A stretch of DNA of 64,000 nucleotides from Planctomycetota bacterium (GTDB lineage: Bacteria; Planctomycetota; GCA-002687715). The first letter of the stretch is position 1, and every line of letters starts with the position of its first letter. Made by a program: the position numbers and the translations under genes. Shown piece after piece: positions 49,101 to 59,388 of the stretch. The notes beneath the pieces were generated by a model. That model worked only from the letters and a program-made list of their open reading frames with translations. It was not told where the DNA came from and searched no databases. The stretch is taken from the NCBI GenBank assembly GCA_009691765.1, contig SIAO01000009.1, positions 1 through 64,000 on the forward strand, written 5' to 3'.

Positions 49101-50690
49101 ATGCCCATGAGAATCCCAGTGCTGCTGTGCCTCCTCTGTCTCTGCTTGCAGGCCCAACCTGCGGACGCTGCTTGGGCCAACACGCGACGCTTGTTGGCAG
49201 AGCAGAAATGGAAAGAAGCGGGCATGGCCCTCGATGCGTGGTGCGTAGAGCATCCACAATCGTGGGAAGGCCTGCGCGACGCCGCAGAAACGTGGATGCG
49301 GCTCCACCGTTTCGATCGTGGCGCCGAACGCTTGCGCCGCGCTGTGCTGCTCAAGCCCGCTGAACCTGGCTTGTTGTTCAACCTTGGCATCTGTTTGCAA
49401 AACCAAGCGCGCTGGGCGGAAGCTATGCCCGTGTGGCGCGAGCTCTTGGCCGTTGCCAGCTCGGATCCCAAGGTGGATTTGCTGCCACAGATTCCGCACT
49501 CACTTGGCATTTGCGCACTACGCCTCGATTTGACGGGCGAAGCGATTGATGCCCTCTCCCGCGCTGTGGACATGGCTCCGGAGAACATGGCGTTTCGCCG
49601 CGAGTATGCAGGCACCCTCTTTGAAGCAGACCGCTTCGATGGCGCTTTGCGCGAGTATCAAACACTGCTCGCACGGCATCCGACCAATCCCGAGTTCCTC
49701 TATCTCGCTGGTCTCGCCGCACTTCGCAGCAGCAAAGACGATCTCGCAGAAAGCCTGCTACGCGATGCTCGCCGCGCCGACTCCAAGGGCGCGAATCCAT
49801 CCGCTAAGCTCGCGCAGCTCTATCAAAGGCAAGACAAACCCGACTTGGCGCACAGCCTCTATCTCGAGGCCCTTGAACGCAATCCGCAGTCCGCCGAAGC
49901 GCTTCATGGCCTGCAACGTATCGCGCAGAGTCGTGGCGACAGCGAAGACGCGCGTGAATACCAGCGCCGTTTCGAAGAAGTGAAACGCTTTGAAGACGAT
50001 GGGTCGGAGCGACTGCGCTCCATCAAGCGCCGTCTGAAAGTGAATCCGCGAGATGCGGAAGCGCTGCTTGAACAAGCCTCGCTACACCTCGTCGAAGGCA
50101 AGTTTGAACGTGCCATGGAAAGCTACGCGCTGCTGCTGTCTTATGAGCCTCGCCACGAAATCGCTGTGCTGAACATGACAGCACTCTTGGCTAGACGCGG
50201 TGAGACCTTCGCAGCGCTGTGCGAATTGGACCGCGTCCTTGAAGGCGATGCCAACAACCCCTTCACCAATCTTGAGCGTGCCCGACTCTTGCTTGGCATG
50301 AAAAAGCCTGGCGATGCCGTCATTGCCGCGCGCAGCGCGTTGGTGCGCATGGACCGCAAAGACACGCGCTTCATCGACCTCGTAGAAATCTTGGGAGAAG
50401 CGGTATTCCAAGCGAAAGACCCCGGCGACGCAGCCGACATCATTGCTGCCGCGTTGCCAGCGGCTCCGGCTGATCGCTGCGCACGCCTCGCACTGCGCAT
50501 GTTGCAACTGAACAGCCTCGGCGGCGATGCCAGCAAGAGCATTGATGCGCTGACGGCGACCGCCGAGCGCGTGAGTGCTGCTGATCCGCTGCGCACTGCG
50601 TTGCTGCAACAACTGGTGCGGTTGCTCGATGCTCGCGGCGACACAGAAGCTGCCGCGCGTTGGCGCGCTTTGCTCGAACCCAAGAAGTGA
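49101..50690 (+). CDS. Secreted TPR-repeat protein
   Basis: 529 aa, signal peptide and multiple TPR motifs. Confidence 0.8.
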   Translation: MPMRIPVLLCLLCLCLQAQPADAAWANTRRLLAEQKWKEAGMALDAWCVEHPQSWEGLRDAAETWMRLHRFDRGAERLRRAVLLKPAEPGLLFNLGICLQNQARWAEAMPVWRELLAVASSDPKVDLLPQIPHSLGICALRLDLTGEAIDALSRAVDMAPENMAFRREYAGTLFEADRFDGALREYQTLLARHPTNPEFLYLAGLAALRSSKDDLAESLLRDARRADSKGANPSAKLAQLYQRQDKPDLAHSLYLEALERNPQSAEALHGLQRIAQSRGDSEDAREYQRRFEEVKRFEDDGSERLRSIKRRLKVNPRDAEALLEQASLHLVEGKFERAMESYALLLSYEPRHEIAVLNMTALLARRGETFAALCELDRVLEGDANNPFTNLERARLLLGMKKPGDAVIAARSALVRMDRKDTRFIDLVEILGEAVFQAKDPGDAADIIAAALPAAPADRCARLALRMLQLNSLGGDASKSIDALTATAERVSAADPLRTALLQQLVRLLDARGDTEAAARWRALLEPKK

Positions 50691-50711
50691 CTGCGCTGAG
50701 AATGCGTCGTG

Positions 50712-52067
50712 TCAACGCCGTGGTTTCAACGCGCGCAGCAAGTCCTTCCATAGAGCAAAGTCCGCTGCGCCGGGCAACAACCCGCGCCATCCGCAGCCAC
50801 CACCAGCACGGAAAATCAACGCCAACACGAGGAGGTGTAGCGCATAACAAGCTGTGCTCGTCCATGCCGCAGCCACGGCGCCTTGTTGTGGAATCAGTAG
50901 AAGGTTCAGCGCCACATTCACGGCCGCAATGCCAAGTCCGATGAGTGTGAGCAGCACCAAGCGGTTCTGCGCCACCAACCACCAAGACAACACGACTGCG
51001 CAGGCCCACATCAAACCACCGGGCAACAGAATCAAGAGCGGCACGCTGCCAATCATGAATCCTTCGCCGTAAACGCCACGCAACAAGGGCCAAGCGAGCA
51101 GCGCCAACAACAGAGTCGGTGGCAGCAGGAGCGCCACCACGCGGCGTGACCCCGACGCAATGCTCGTGGCTAGTGCCACCCTGTCCCCGGCGTGCTGTGC
51201 CAAAGCGGATCCGAGCATCTCCTTCACCGGTTGCACCACGAAACGCCGCAATTGACCGCTCAACGCCGCGGCCAGTGCATAGGGCCCAACCGCGCCAGCT
51301 CCATGGAAATGCCACAGGATCAACTGATCACCGCTCAGGATCACTGCCGCGGCCACCACAGCGCCTTGCACGCGGAGCCCGCCACTGATTTGTGCCCAGA
51401 GCAGCGGGAAGCCAATACCGAAACCCGTGGCGCGGATTCCGGCGTCTCGCATCACGCCTACCAACGCGCACAACGCAGCCGCCACGGACGACAGCGCCCA
51501 TGCTTGCACTGCTCCACGCACGCCGCCGTCGGTGGCCACGGCCAAGAGGATCACAGCCAACAACAACGCACTGTTGCGCGCCAAATGCACAGCGTTGAAA
51601 GCGCGCATGTTGCGCCGACCTTGCAGCACTCCCGCGAGGACACGTGCGAGGATTTCGAAAGGGGCTGCCAGCACCAGCCAGCGCAATGTGAAAACGTCAG
51701 CTCCGTTGGCAGCGGCACGAGGATGCAGAAAGCCAAGCACACCGGTGTCAGCGGTAAACGCTAATTCGAACACCACCCAAATCACACTGCCGAGCAGCAA
51801 CGCCGCCAACAGCGCATTGCCCACGAGACGACCAGCGCAACTCGCATCGCGTGCGAGCAACAGCAACTGCGGCTCTTCGAGGCTCGGATAGAGCAGCATC
51901 AAGAGGGCGAACAGCGAAAGCGCCACATCCACGGAGCCCTTGCCGGCGGGTCCGAGAGTGCGCGCGAGCAACACGCCGCTGACAAACATCAGCAGCAGCC
52001 CCAGCGCTTTGGTGGCAAAGAGCCCTGCCAAAGTGCGCTTCTCTCCTGTCGTACCGCCGGCCAGCAT
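50712..52067 (-). CDS. Polysaccharide/lipid flippase-like (MATE/Wzx-type) membrane protein
   Basis: 451 aa multi-TM; KALGLLLMFVSGVLLARTLGPAGKGSVDVALSLFAL N-terminal motif typical of Wzx flippases. Confidence 0.8.
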   Translation of the reverse strand: MLAGGTTGEKRTLAGLFATKALGLLLMFVSGVLLARTLGPAGKGSVDVALSLFALLMLLYPSLEEPQLLLLARDASCAGRLVGNALLAALLLGSVIWVVFELAFTADTGVLGFLHPRAAANGADVFTLRWLVLAAPFEILARVLAGVLQGRRNMRAFNAVHLARNSALLLAVILLAVATDGGVRGAVQAWALSSVAAALCALVGVMRDAGIRATGFGIGFPLLWAQISGGLRVQGAVVAAAVILSGDQLILWHFHGAGAVGPYALAAALSGQLRRFVVQPVKEMLGSALAQHAGDRVALATSIASGSRRVVALLLPPTLLLALLAWPLLRGVYGEGFMIGSVPLLILLPGGLMWACAVVLSWWLVAQNRLVLLTLIGLGIAAVNVALNLLLIPQQGAVAAAWTSTACYALHLLVLALIFRAGGGCGWRGLLPGAADFALWKDLLRALKPRR

Positions 52068-52114
52068 GGTGCGGCGGATCGTAAGGACGCGGCTGTGCAG
52101 GGTAAAGTGAGCCC

Positions 52115-52846
52115 GTGATTGCTCCCGCGGGATTCTTGCTCAACAAAGTACGCCTGCTCGGATGGCTGGCGGTCACTATCGTGGCGCTCTTGTTCGCGTG
52201 GACGCTGATCGAAGATCGGCTTGAAAAAGCGGAATTGCGCGCGCAGATCGCAGACTTGCGTTCACGTGTCGCGCGCCTGACCGCCGAGACACGACGCGCT
52301 CGGGTGTTGGTCGAGAGCATCAAAACGGATGCAGCCGGCATCAACCACACAGTCCTGCTGTGGGCCGAAACGGACGAAGCCGGGAAGCTGCTGCCCGGCG
52401 ACACTCTGCGCCGCCTGCAAGTGCGCGGCTCCGATGTGCATTTTGATTCGCGCCAGATCATCTTCTCGTCGGAAGACACTGCGGCGGGCGATCCGCTACG
52501 TGGACGCGCCCTCACGCTGTTCACGCGCATCTGGGGCGATCAGCAATCACCGGAGTCTGGAGCAGCGCTTGAAGTTGGAGATGCCAGCAACCCTGTGCCG
52601 GCGCGATTCAGAAGCGGTAGTGCCTCGCTACGCGATGCCGAAGATCGTCTGTGGCGCCGCTTTCAGAGTTACTGCACCGACCAAGCCGCCGCCGAAGAAG
52701 ATGGAGTGCGCACGGCACAAGGCACGGCCGTGCACAAAACGCTGCTCGCTGGGCGTGAATACCGCATCAGCGTGAGCGCTCCGGGGCAAGTGCTGCTCGA
52801 TGGCCCGTTTGATCCAGACCCTTTCGTTTTCCGTCCTGGCCACTGA
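52115..52846 (+). CDS. Membrane-anchored coiled-coil protein of unknown function
   Basis: Single N-terminal TM followed by heptad-like EKAELRAQIADLRSRVARLTAETRRARVL. Confidence 0.5.
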   Translation: MIAPAGFLLNKVRLLGWLAVTIVALLFAWTLIEDRLEKAELRAQIADLRSRVARLTAETRRARVLVESIKTDAAGINHTVLLWAETDEAGKLLPGDTLRRLQVRGSDVHFDSRQIIFSSEDTAAGDPLRGRALTLFTRIWGDQQSPESGAALEVGDASNPVPARFRSGSASLRDAEDRLWRRFQSYCTDQAAAEEDGVRTAQGTAVHKTLLAGREYRISVSAPGQVLLDGPFDPDPFVFRPGH

Positions 52847-52984
52847 AGCGAAAGGCGCATTGCGGCGCGGCATTGGATTGTGCCGATTCAATCGCAACCT
52901 CGATCCGGCCGAAAGTGACCTCTGGGCGCCGCTGACCTTCTGCGATCACGCAAGAACAGTCGCCTTGGAAGGGTTCGCAGCATC

Positions 52985-53977
52985 ATGCACCGCAATCTGC
53001 TCAGCTTCGTAGTGGCCGCCCTAATCTCGGGCGCTCTCGACGCGCAACAATTCACTTTGAGCGCCTCGCCGCTGATGATTGGCCAGCCCTTCGGCGTGCA
53101 ACTTTCGGGTGGCGGCGCAAACGCACCGCTGCATTTGCTGTTGGATCAATCACCAGGGCCCATTCAGGTTGCAAGTCTTGGCAGCGTGCAACTCGGATTC
53201 ACGCCAGCGCTCTACGCCATCACTTGGCTGTCGCTCGACAATCTTGGTGGCTTGAGCTTCACATCTTCCGTGCATGCCGACCCGGCCTACACGGGCAACA
53301 TGGTCTATGCACAAGCTGCCAGCCTCTCGCCCACCGCACCTGGTGGCGCAGTGTTGTCCAATCCACTGGCGCAAGGATTTCATCCTGCTCCTTGCGGTGC
53401 CGGCGCGCTCACCGCCTTGAACTTGGGCGAAGACTCGGCTGAAGTCGTCGCACTACCGTTCGCGTTCCCTTTCTATGGGCAAATCTGGACGCAAGTTGGC
53501 ATCAGCAGCAATGGGCTGCTCACCTTTGGCGGCATCAGCATTGATCCCACGGAACAAGTGGGTGATTTCATTTCTGGGCTGCCCAAAGTCGCTGTGCTCT
53601 GGGACGACCTCTCGCCCCAAGTGCAGGGCAGCGTCAGCGTGTGCGCCACGAGCAACGCATTCCAAGTTTCATGGACCGGCGTGCCGCAGTTCTATCTGCC
53701 CGACAACAACAACGCAGTGGTGACGCTCTATCCGAGCGGTGCCATTTCCATGACATGGCCTGGCATTGAACTTGCTGATTCCCTCGTGGGCATCGCGCCT
53801 GGCTCGCTGCAAGGCGCGCTGAGCGTGGCCAATTTCTCGGGCGCCGCCGCTTACGGCAACAGCAATGGATCCGGCCCGCTCTTCGAGAGCTTCTTGCCCT
53901 GCTGCAATCCTTTCGACCTGCACAACCGGCGCGTGAGCTTCGTACGCCAAGGTGCGGGCTACCGCTGGGTGCGCTGA
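52985..53977 (+). CDS. Secreted protein with nidogen-like segment, copy A
   Basis: signal peptide; FPFYGQIWTQVGISSNGLLTFGG...LPKVAVLWDDLSPQVQGSV. Confidence 0.65.
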   Translation: MHRNLLSFVVAALISGALDAQQFTLSASPLMIGQPFGVQLSGGGANAPLHLLLDQSPGPIQVASLGSVQLGFTPALYAITWLSLDNLGGLSFTSSVHADPAYTGNMVYAQAASLSPTAPGGAVLSNPLAQGFHPAPCGAGALTALNLGEDSAEVVALPFAFPFYGQIWTQVGISSNGLLTFGGISIDPTEQVGDFISGLPKVAVLWDDLSPQVQGSVSVCATSNAFQVSWTGVPQFYLPDNNNAVVTLYPSGAISMTWPGIELADSLVGIAPGSLQGALSVANFSGAAAYGNSNGSGPLFESFLPCCNPFDLHNRRVSFVRQGAGYRWVR

Positions 53978-54167
53978 CACTTCCGCTTTTTGTCCATGCA
54001 CCGCGTTGAACAAAAACACGCGTCGCCGCGCACCTTCCACAAAATCGTGTTCTAAAGACACACCGCATCCGCGCCGATAAAAGCTCCGGTTTGAAGGACT
54101 GACACACACTTCGGTGCAGCGCCATGCTGCACCGCACACACACCCACAATTATGTGAAGGAGTTCCG

Positions 54168-55157
54168 ATGAAGTTTCGAATCCTGTGCGCAATGAGTCTT
54201 GTTGTCTGTAGCGCCACCGGCCTGACTGCCCAGGTGACTCTGCAGTCTTCCACGCTGTCTCTCGGACAGGCCTACACCGTCGCAGCGGCCAGCGGTCCTG
54301 CAAACGGCTCTATCTATTTCGCGATCGATCAGCATGTCGCACCCTACTGGATCGCGTCGCTGGGTTGCCAGATCGACCTCGCACTTTCACCCAAGTGCTA
54401 CGTCTTCCCGAAGCAACAGCTCAATGCAGCCGGCAGCATAACTTTGAGCTTGGTGATGAGCTCCGATCCAACGCAAGTCGGGCAGTACGCCTACTTGCAA
54501 GCGGTCACACTCGATCCCACCAGCGGGAGCGCGCGCTCGAGCAATCTCGTGACCGTTGGCGTGCATCCTGCGCCAATAGCGACACAGCCCGTGACCAACC
54601 TCGCGCTCGGCAATGACCAAGTCATGCCCACCGCGTTCTCGTTCATGAGCTTCCCATTCTACGGTTCCACATACAGCAGTGCTCATGTGAGCAGCAACGG
54701 CCGCATCACCTTTACTGGTGGCGTTGCACTCTCCGTCGAGAGCTGCGTGAACCACCTCACGGATGAACCGAGCATCGCCGTCCTGTGGGACGACCTCGAT
54801 CCCTCCAGCGGCGGCACCGTCGGCTACAGCGAAGATCCGACCGGCGCATGGGCACGCATCACTTGGACGAACGTCCCTCAGTTCGGCGTTGGCGACAGCA
54901 ACACAGCAAGTTGCACGCTTTACGCCACCGGTGACATCGCGCTCGAATACGGCAACGTTGCCCTCGGCGACTGCCTCACAGGGATCAGCCCGGGCCTAAA
55001 TGCGTCGACGGCGGTTCCGATGGACATGAGCGCCTGTGACTTCCGTGTGCTGCAAGGCGCGATCTACGAGATCTTCCCTCTCAGCTTTGATCTCGCGAGT
55101 TCCGCTATGACCTTCCATCCGTACGGTGGCGGCGCGTACTCACTGCTCGTCAACTGA
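54168..55157 (+). CDS. Secreted protein with nidogen-like segment, copy B (divergent relative of copy A)
   Basis: FPFYGSTYSSAHVSSNGRITFTGG...EPSIAVLWDDLDPSSGGTV; RBS GAAGGAG. Confidence 0.65.
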   Translation: MKFRILCAMSLVVCSATGLTAQVTLQSSTLSLGQAYTVAAASGPANGSIYFAIDQHVAPYWIASLGCQIDLALSPKCYVFPKQQLNAAGSITLSLVMSSDPTQVGQYAYLQAVTLDPTSGSARSSNLVTVGVHPAPIATQPVTNLALGNDQVMPTAFSFMSFPFYGSTYSSAHVSSNGRITFTGGVALSVESCVNHLTDEPSIAVLWDDLDPSSGGTVGYSEDPTGAWARITWTNVPQFGVGDSNTASCTLYATGDIALEYGNVALGDCLTGISPGLNASTAVPMDMSACDFRVLQGAIYEIFPLSFDLASSAMTFHPYGGGAYSLLVN

Positions 55158-55252
55158 ACATGCGGCGGCATGTTGCCGCCGAAGACTTGGTAAGGCGGCG
55201 CGGGAGCTTGGCGGCTCTCGCGCCGCTTCTTTGTTTTGCAGGAGTTTTCGCG

Positions 55253-56404
55253 TCAGCGCAACAAGTCGAGATCAGCGAGCAACTCATCGTGGTTGCGATG
55301 CCTCTGTGACGGAGCCTTCGCGCACAAGCGAGCCACGAGTGCAGATGCCGCAGCCGGCAAATCCGGAAGCAGCGCAGAGAGATCCGGCAATGGTTGATGC
55401 TCGTGCGCCTGCCGTAGCGCTGTCACTTCCAGTTGTTCGTAGGGCAAGCGTCCGCTCAACAACTGAAACAGCGAAATGCCTAACGCGTAAAAATCTGAGG
55501 CCACGCTGCGCGGCGCGCGACCGCTGAACAATTCTGGCGCGCTGTATGCCGCCGTGCCGCGCTTGTCGGCCGCATCGGTGCGCCCCATTTGCGCGAGCCC
55601 AAAATCGCAGAGCTTGGCGACGCCTTCCTTCGTGAGCAGCACATTCGCTGGCTTGATGTCACCATGCACCACATGACGGTGAAGCCATGCACCATGCAAC
55701 GCCTGTGCCACCTCAAAAGCCATCTGCATCACGACGCGGTACGGCAACGGGCCCTCGCGTCGCAGCTTCTCGCGCGCTGATTCGCCGTCGACCAACTCCA
55801 TCAACAGATAGTGAAACCCCTGCGCATGACCGTGCCCGTAGAACTTGACAATGCCCGCGTGGTCGAGGCTCGCGAGGATGAGCATCTCCGTCACGAACTC
55901 TTGCAAGGCCGTGTCCGAGGCCGCAAGTTCCGGACGCAGCACCTTGAGCGCGCGTTGTGCGGACGGATTGACTTGTTCCGCTGCGTAAACCACGCCCATG
56001 CCGCCGGCACCGAGGCGCCGCAAGATCCGGAAGTTGGGAAATGTCGTGGGGTCGAGGTTTTCAGCGAGCCCGCCACCACGGGTTTGCCCCGGCATCACTG
56101 CGGTCTCTTCGATCGCAAAGAACTCCAAGACCGTCAGCTTCAAACTGCCCGCACGCACTTCATCCCCAACTTGCAACTCTGCCGCACCCACGCGCAGACC
56201 TTTCACGAATGTGCCGTGGCGCGAGCCGAGGTCTTCCAAACGCAGTGAGACGCCATCGAGGACCAAGCGGAAATGATGTCGCGAGAGATCGCTGAGTTCC
56301 GGGAACGCGACAGTGCAATCATCGGCGCGGCCAACAACGCAGAGCGCTGCATCAATGACACACTCTTCAGACTGCGCACGCGTGTCCAACTGAAAACGGA
56401 TCAT
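55253..56404 (-). CDS. FHA domain - Ser/Thr protein kinase
   Basis: N-terminal FHA (VVGRADDCTVAFPELSDLSRHHFRL..LRLEDLGSRHGTFVKG); kinase LGAGGMGVVY, ALKVL, HGDIKPANVLL, DFG. Confidence 0.92.
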   Translation of the reverse strand: MIRFQLDTRAQSEECVIDAALCVVGRADDCTVAFPELSDLSRHHFRLVLDGVSLRLEDLGSRHGTFVKGLRVGAAELQVGDEVRAGSLKLTVLEFFAIEETAVMPGQTRGGGLAENLDPTTFPNFRILRRLGAGGMGVVYAAEQVNPSAQRALKVLRPELAASDTALQEFVTEMLILASLDHAGIVKFYGHGHAQGFHYLLMELVDGESAREKLRREGPLPYRVVMQMAFEVAQALHGAWLHRHVVHGDIKPANVLLTKEGVAKLCDFGLAQMGRTDAADKRGTAAYSAPELFSGRAPRSVASDFYALGISLFQLLSGRLPYEQLEVTALRQAHEHQPLPDLSALLPDLPAAASALVARLCAKAPSQRHRNHDELLADLDLLR

Positions 56405-56407
56405 GCG

Positions 56408-58105
56408 TTACCAGCCCGCCGCACGCCCGCCATGGCGCGGGTCGGCGGCACCCTGCAGGACACCGGTTGCGGGATTCCGCTGAATGGCGTGGCAATCACC
56501 TTGAAAACGCGGCGATGCAACGAAGCGATGCCCACGCTTTTCCAGTGCTGCGCGTTGCAGCGCGTTGAAGGTTGCCGGCTCGAAAGACAACTGATCGGGG
56601 TTCCATTGGTGGTGGAAGCGCGCTGCTTCCACGGCAGCCGCCGCGTCGGCGCCGGCATCCACGAAAGCAAGAATGCTCAGCAACACCGTGCTGATAATGG
56701 TGGGGCCGCCTGGACTACCCGTCACGAACACGACATTTCCGTCGCGCAACAGAACCGTGGGCGTCATGGATGACAACGGTCGACGCAGTGGCGCCACTGC
56801 ATTCGCTTCGCCTTGCACAAGCCCGTACATGTTGGGCACGCCTGGTGCGGACGCGAAATCGTCCATTTCATTATTCAGCAAGAAACCCGCGCCGGCGACA
56901 GTGACGCCGCTTCCAAACGAGCCGTTGAGCGTGGTGGTGATAGCCACAGCACCGCCATGCGCGTCCACCACAGAGAGATGCGTGGTTTCGTGGCGCTCGC
57001 GTGTGAGCGGCAATGCGGCGGCGCTTGGTGTCGCGGCGCGTTCGCCGAGTGAATCTCGCATGGCCGCGATATGAGCGGGGCTTAGCAACTGCGTCACAGG
57101 AATGTCGCTTTGGTCAGGGTCGCCCAAATGGCGCGTGCGGTCCGCAAAAGCGCGCTTCATGCTCTCAATGATCCAGTGCCGCGCACGCGCCGATTCCCAA
57201 TCCATCGCACGCAGGTCGAACGCTTCGAGCATTCCGAGCATCTGCAACAACGCGACGCCTCCGCTGGATGGTGGCGGCATGGCGAGAATGTCGTAGTTCC
57301 TGTAGCGCCCACGCAGCGGCGCACGCGCATGGACGTTGTAGTTCACGAGGTCCGCGGCACTCAATATGCCAGCGCTGCGCTGCATTTCGGCGGCAATCAA
57401 CTGCGCGGTCTCGCCTGTGCGAAATTCCTGTTCGCCGTACTCCGCCAACCTGCGCAGCGTGCGTGCCAACTCGGGCTGTTTGAATTGCTGGCCGACCTGC
57501 AGCTTGTTGCCCGCGCACAAGAAAATCCGCAACGATTCAGCGTTCTTGCTGAGCAGTTTGCGTTCGCCATTTAACGCGGCCACATGATGTGCGCTGAGCG
57601 GATAGCCCGATTCTGCCAAAGCAATCGCTGGCGCGAGCACTGTCGCAAGAGGTTTGGTGCCGTAGCGCGCGAGAGCCGCACACAAACCCGGAACGCTGCC
57701 AGGTGTGGCGACGCCAAGGTGTCCGATCGTGCTGCGCTCAGGAATAGGTTTGCCGTCAGGCCCGAGGTACATGTCGCGAGTCGCCGCGACCGGTGCTGTC
57801 TCGCGAAAGTCGAGCGCCGTTTCGCGGCCGTCGGCAAGGTGCATGACCATGAAGCCGCCGCCGCCGAGGTTTCCGGCGGATGGCCAAGTGACAGCAAGAG
57901 CAAACGCTGTGGCCACCGCTGCGTCCACGCAATTGCCACCCGCGCGCAGCATGGACAGGCCGGCCTCCGCTGCGAGGGGCTCGGTGCACACGACCATGCC
58001 GTGCTGGCCAACGACTGGAACCGCGTGAAGCGGTTCGTGCTGCACGCAGGCCGCAAGAGTGCCTAGGGCTCCGAAAGCAACAAGCAGGAACAGGCGGCGC
58101 AGCAT
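56408..58105 (-). CDS. ggt: Gamma-glutamyltransferase
   Basis: MLRRLFLLVAFGALGTLAACVQHEP...; NLGGGGFMVMHLADGRETALDFRETAP; TTHLSVVDAHGGAVAITTTLNGSFGSG catalytic Thr. Confidence 0.93.
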   Translation of the reverse strand: MLRRLFLLVAFGALGTLAACVQHEPLHAVPVVGQHGMVVCTEPLAAEAGLSMLRAGGNCVDAAVATAFALAVTWPSAGNLGGGGFMVMHLADGRETALDFRETAPVAATRDMYLGPDGKPIPERSTIGHLGVATPGSVPGLCAALARYGTKPLATVLAPAIALAESGYPLSAHHVAALNGERKLLSKNAESLRIFLCAGNKLQVGQQFKQPELARTLRRLAEYGEQEFRTGETAQLIAAEMQRSAGILSAADLVNYNVHARAPLRGRYRNYDILAMPPPSSGGVALLQMLGMLEAFDLRAMDWESARARHWIIESMKRAFADRTRHLGDPDQSDIPVTQLLSPAHIAAMRDSLGERAATPSAAALPLTRERHETTHLSVVDAHGGAVAITTTLNGSFGSGVTVAGAGFLLNNEMDDFASAPGVPNMYGLVQGEANAVAPLRRPLSSMTPTVLLRDGNVVFVTGSPGGPTIISTVLLSILAFVDAGADAAAAVEAARFHHQWNPDQLSFEPATFNALQRAALEKRGHRFVASPRFQGDCHAIQRNPATGVLQGAADPRHGGRAAGW

Positions 58106-58193
58106 GGCCGCGAGTTTACGAGGAGCGCTCAAACGTCCAGCATGGAGTGTGGCGCTGCCTGACGACCAAAGGCCCGGCTTCACCCGTGGTGTG

Positions 58194-58230
58194 CAAAAAA
58201 GAAGAGGAGCACACCGGCCTGGTGCACCCC
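58194..58230 (-). terminator. Rho-independent terminator downstream of panD
   Basis: minus GGGGTGCACC-AGGCC-GGTGTGCTCC-TCTTCTTTTTTT: 10-bp stem (with GU pairs) plus U tract. Confidence 0.8.
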
Positions 58231-58503
58231 TCTCGGAAACGGGACTGTCAAGGAGTCAATGAAGCGAAGCGTCGGAAACTTCCTCTCGAAACCACCTCGT
58301 CGGGTCTCACCGGCCTTGCGGCCGCCGATAAGATGGCTTCCCTGTGCGCTCCTTTTCGGCCTGGATACAGGGGTGGCTGAAGAAAAAGATGCGCGGCCAG
58401 TGTCGTTTTTCACGGCACTCCAAACCCCACGGATTGGCGGCTCCAACAGCCGTTGGGACGCACCCAAGATCAGCGCGTTTGGCCGGCTCGGCTCAGGGCG
58501 GCG

Positions 58504-58860
58504 TTAGTGCATGCCGACAACGCGGTTGCGCTCGTCGAACAGGACCACTTTGGGCTTGTGGAGTTTGGCTTCTTCGAGCGCAAACTGGCCAAAAGCGCAC
58601 ACAATCACCAAATCGCCCGGCAGCGCGTGGCGGGCGGCGGCGCCGTTGACGATCAGTTCACCCTTCCCGCGCTCACCGACGATCGCGTACGTCTCGAGGC
58701 GGTAGCCGTTGTTGCAATTCAGAACCTGCACCTTCTCGTAGGGCAGGATTCCGGCGCGCTCGAGCCAATCGATATCCACCGTCAAACTGCCCGGGTACTC
58801 AGGCTTCACATCCGTGACCATCACTCTGTGCAGCTTGCCGATGAGGATTTCCCTGATCAT
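58504..58860 (-). CDS. panD: Aspartate 1-decarboxylase
   Basis: 118 aa; EYPGSLTVD self-cleavage Gly-Ser site; NGYRLETYAIVGERGKGELIVNGAAARHALPGDLVIV. Confidence 0.93.
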   Translation of the reverse strand: MIREILIGKLHRVMVTDVKPEYPGSLTVDIDWLERAGILPYEKVQVLNCNNGYRLETYAIVGERGKGELIVNGAAARHALPGDLVIVCAFGQFALEEAKLHKPKVVLFDERNRVVGMH

Positions 58861-59084
58861 GGGCTCATTTTAGCCTTGGGTGGCTTGGTCGCAAATCCGC
58901 TGGCCCAAGGCGCGGGCACGTGCCGAGCTATCCCGCAGGAGGATGCGAACTGGGCCCGCGGAATGCGTGGCAAAGTCCTGTATGGGTGTGCGGTGTGGGG
59001 CGGCGCGTTGTGACGGGGCGCAACACTGTCCCCAACTGTCTTTACCCTCCGCACTAGGCAAACCAATGAAAGGAGTTGAACACG

Positions 59085-59388
59085 ATGTCGACCATTTTTC
59101 GAGAACAGGATTGGCGTGTGGCACCGTGCGTGAAGTCGGCACGTTGCAAAACCGTTTGCCACCGACATGGTGGTGACGAATCCGTGGGTGAGCATGCCCA
59201 ACCTGCCGCGCATTCAACGCGCACCGGGCGCATCCTTTAACACTGGCACACAGGTTCGATGACCCGGCGCATCAAGCAACTGCATCAGGCCGCGCTGCAA
59301 GGTTTTGTGGAACTGAATCGCGCTGATGCCCAAGCACTCGGTGTGCAGGCCGGCGAGCAAGTGCGTCTCGTGACGCGGCGCGCCGCCC
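59085..59388 (+). pseudogene. napA: napA (periplasmic nitrate reductase large subunit) remnants, internally deleted
   Basis: GTVREVGTLQNRLP-TDMVVTNP segment, then TGRIL*HWHTGSMTRRIKQLHQAALQGFVELNRADAQALGVQAGEQVRLVTRR (NapA C-terminal motif HWHTGSMTRR) with an in-frame TAA. Confidence 0.65.
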
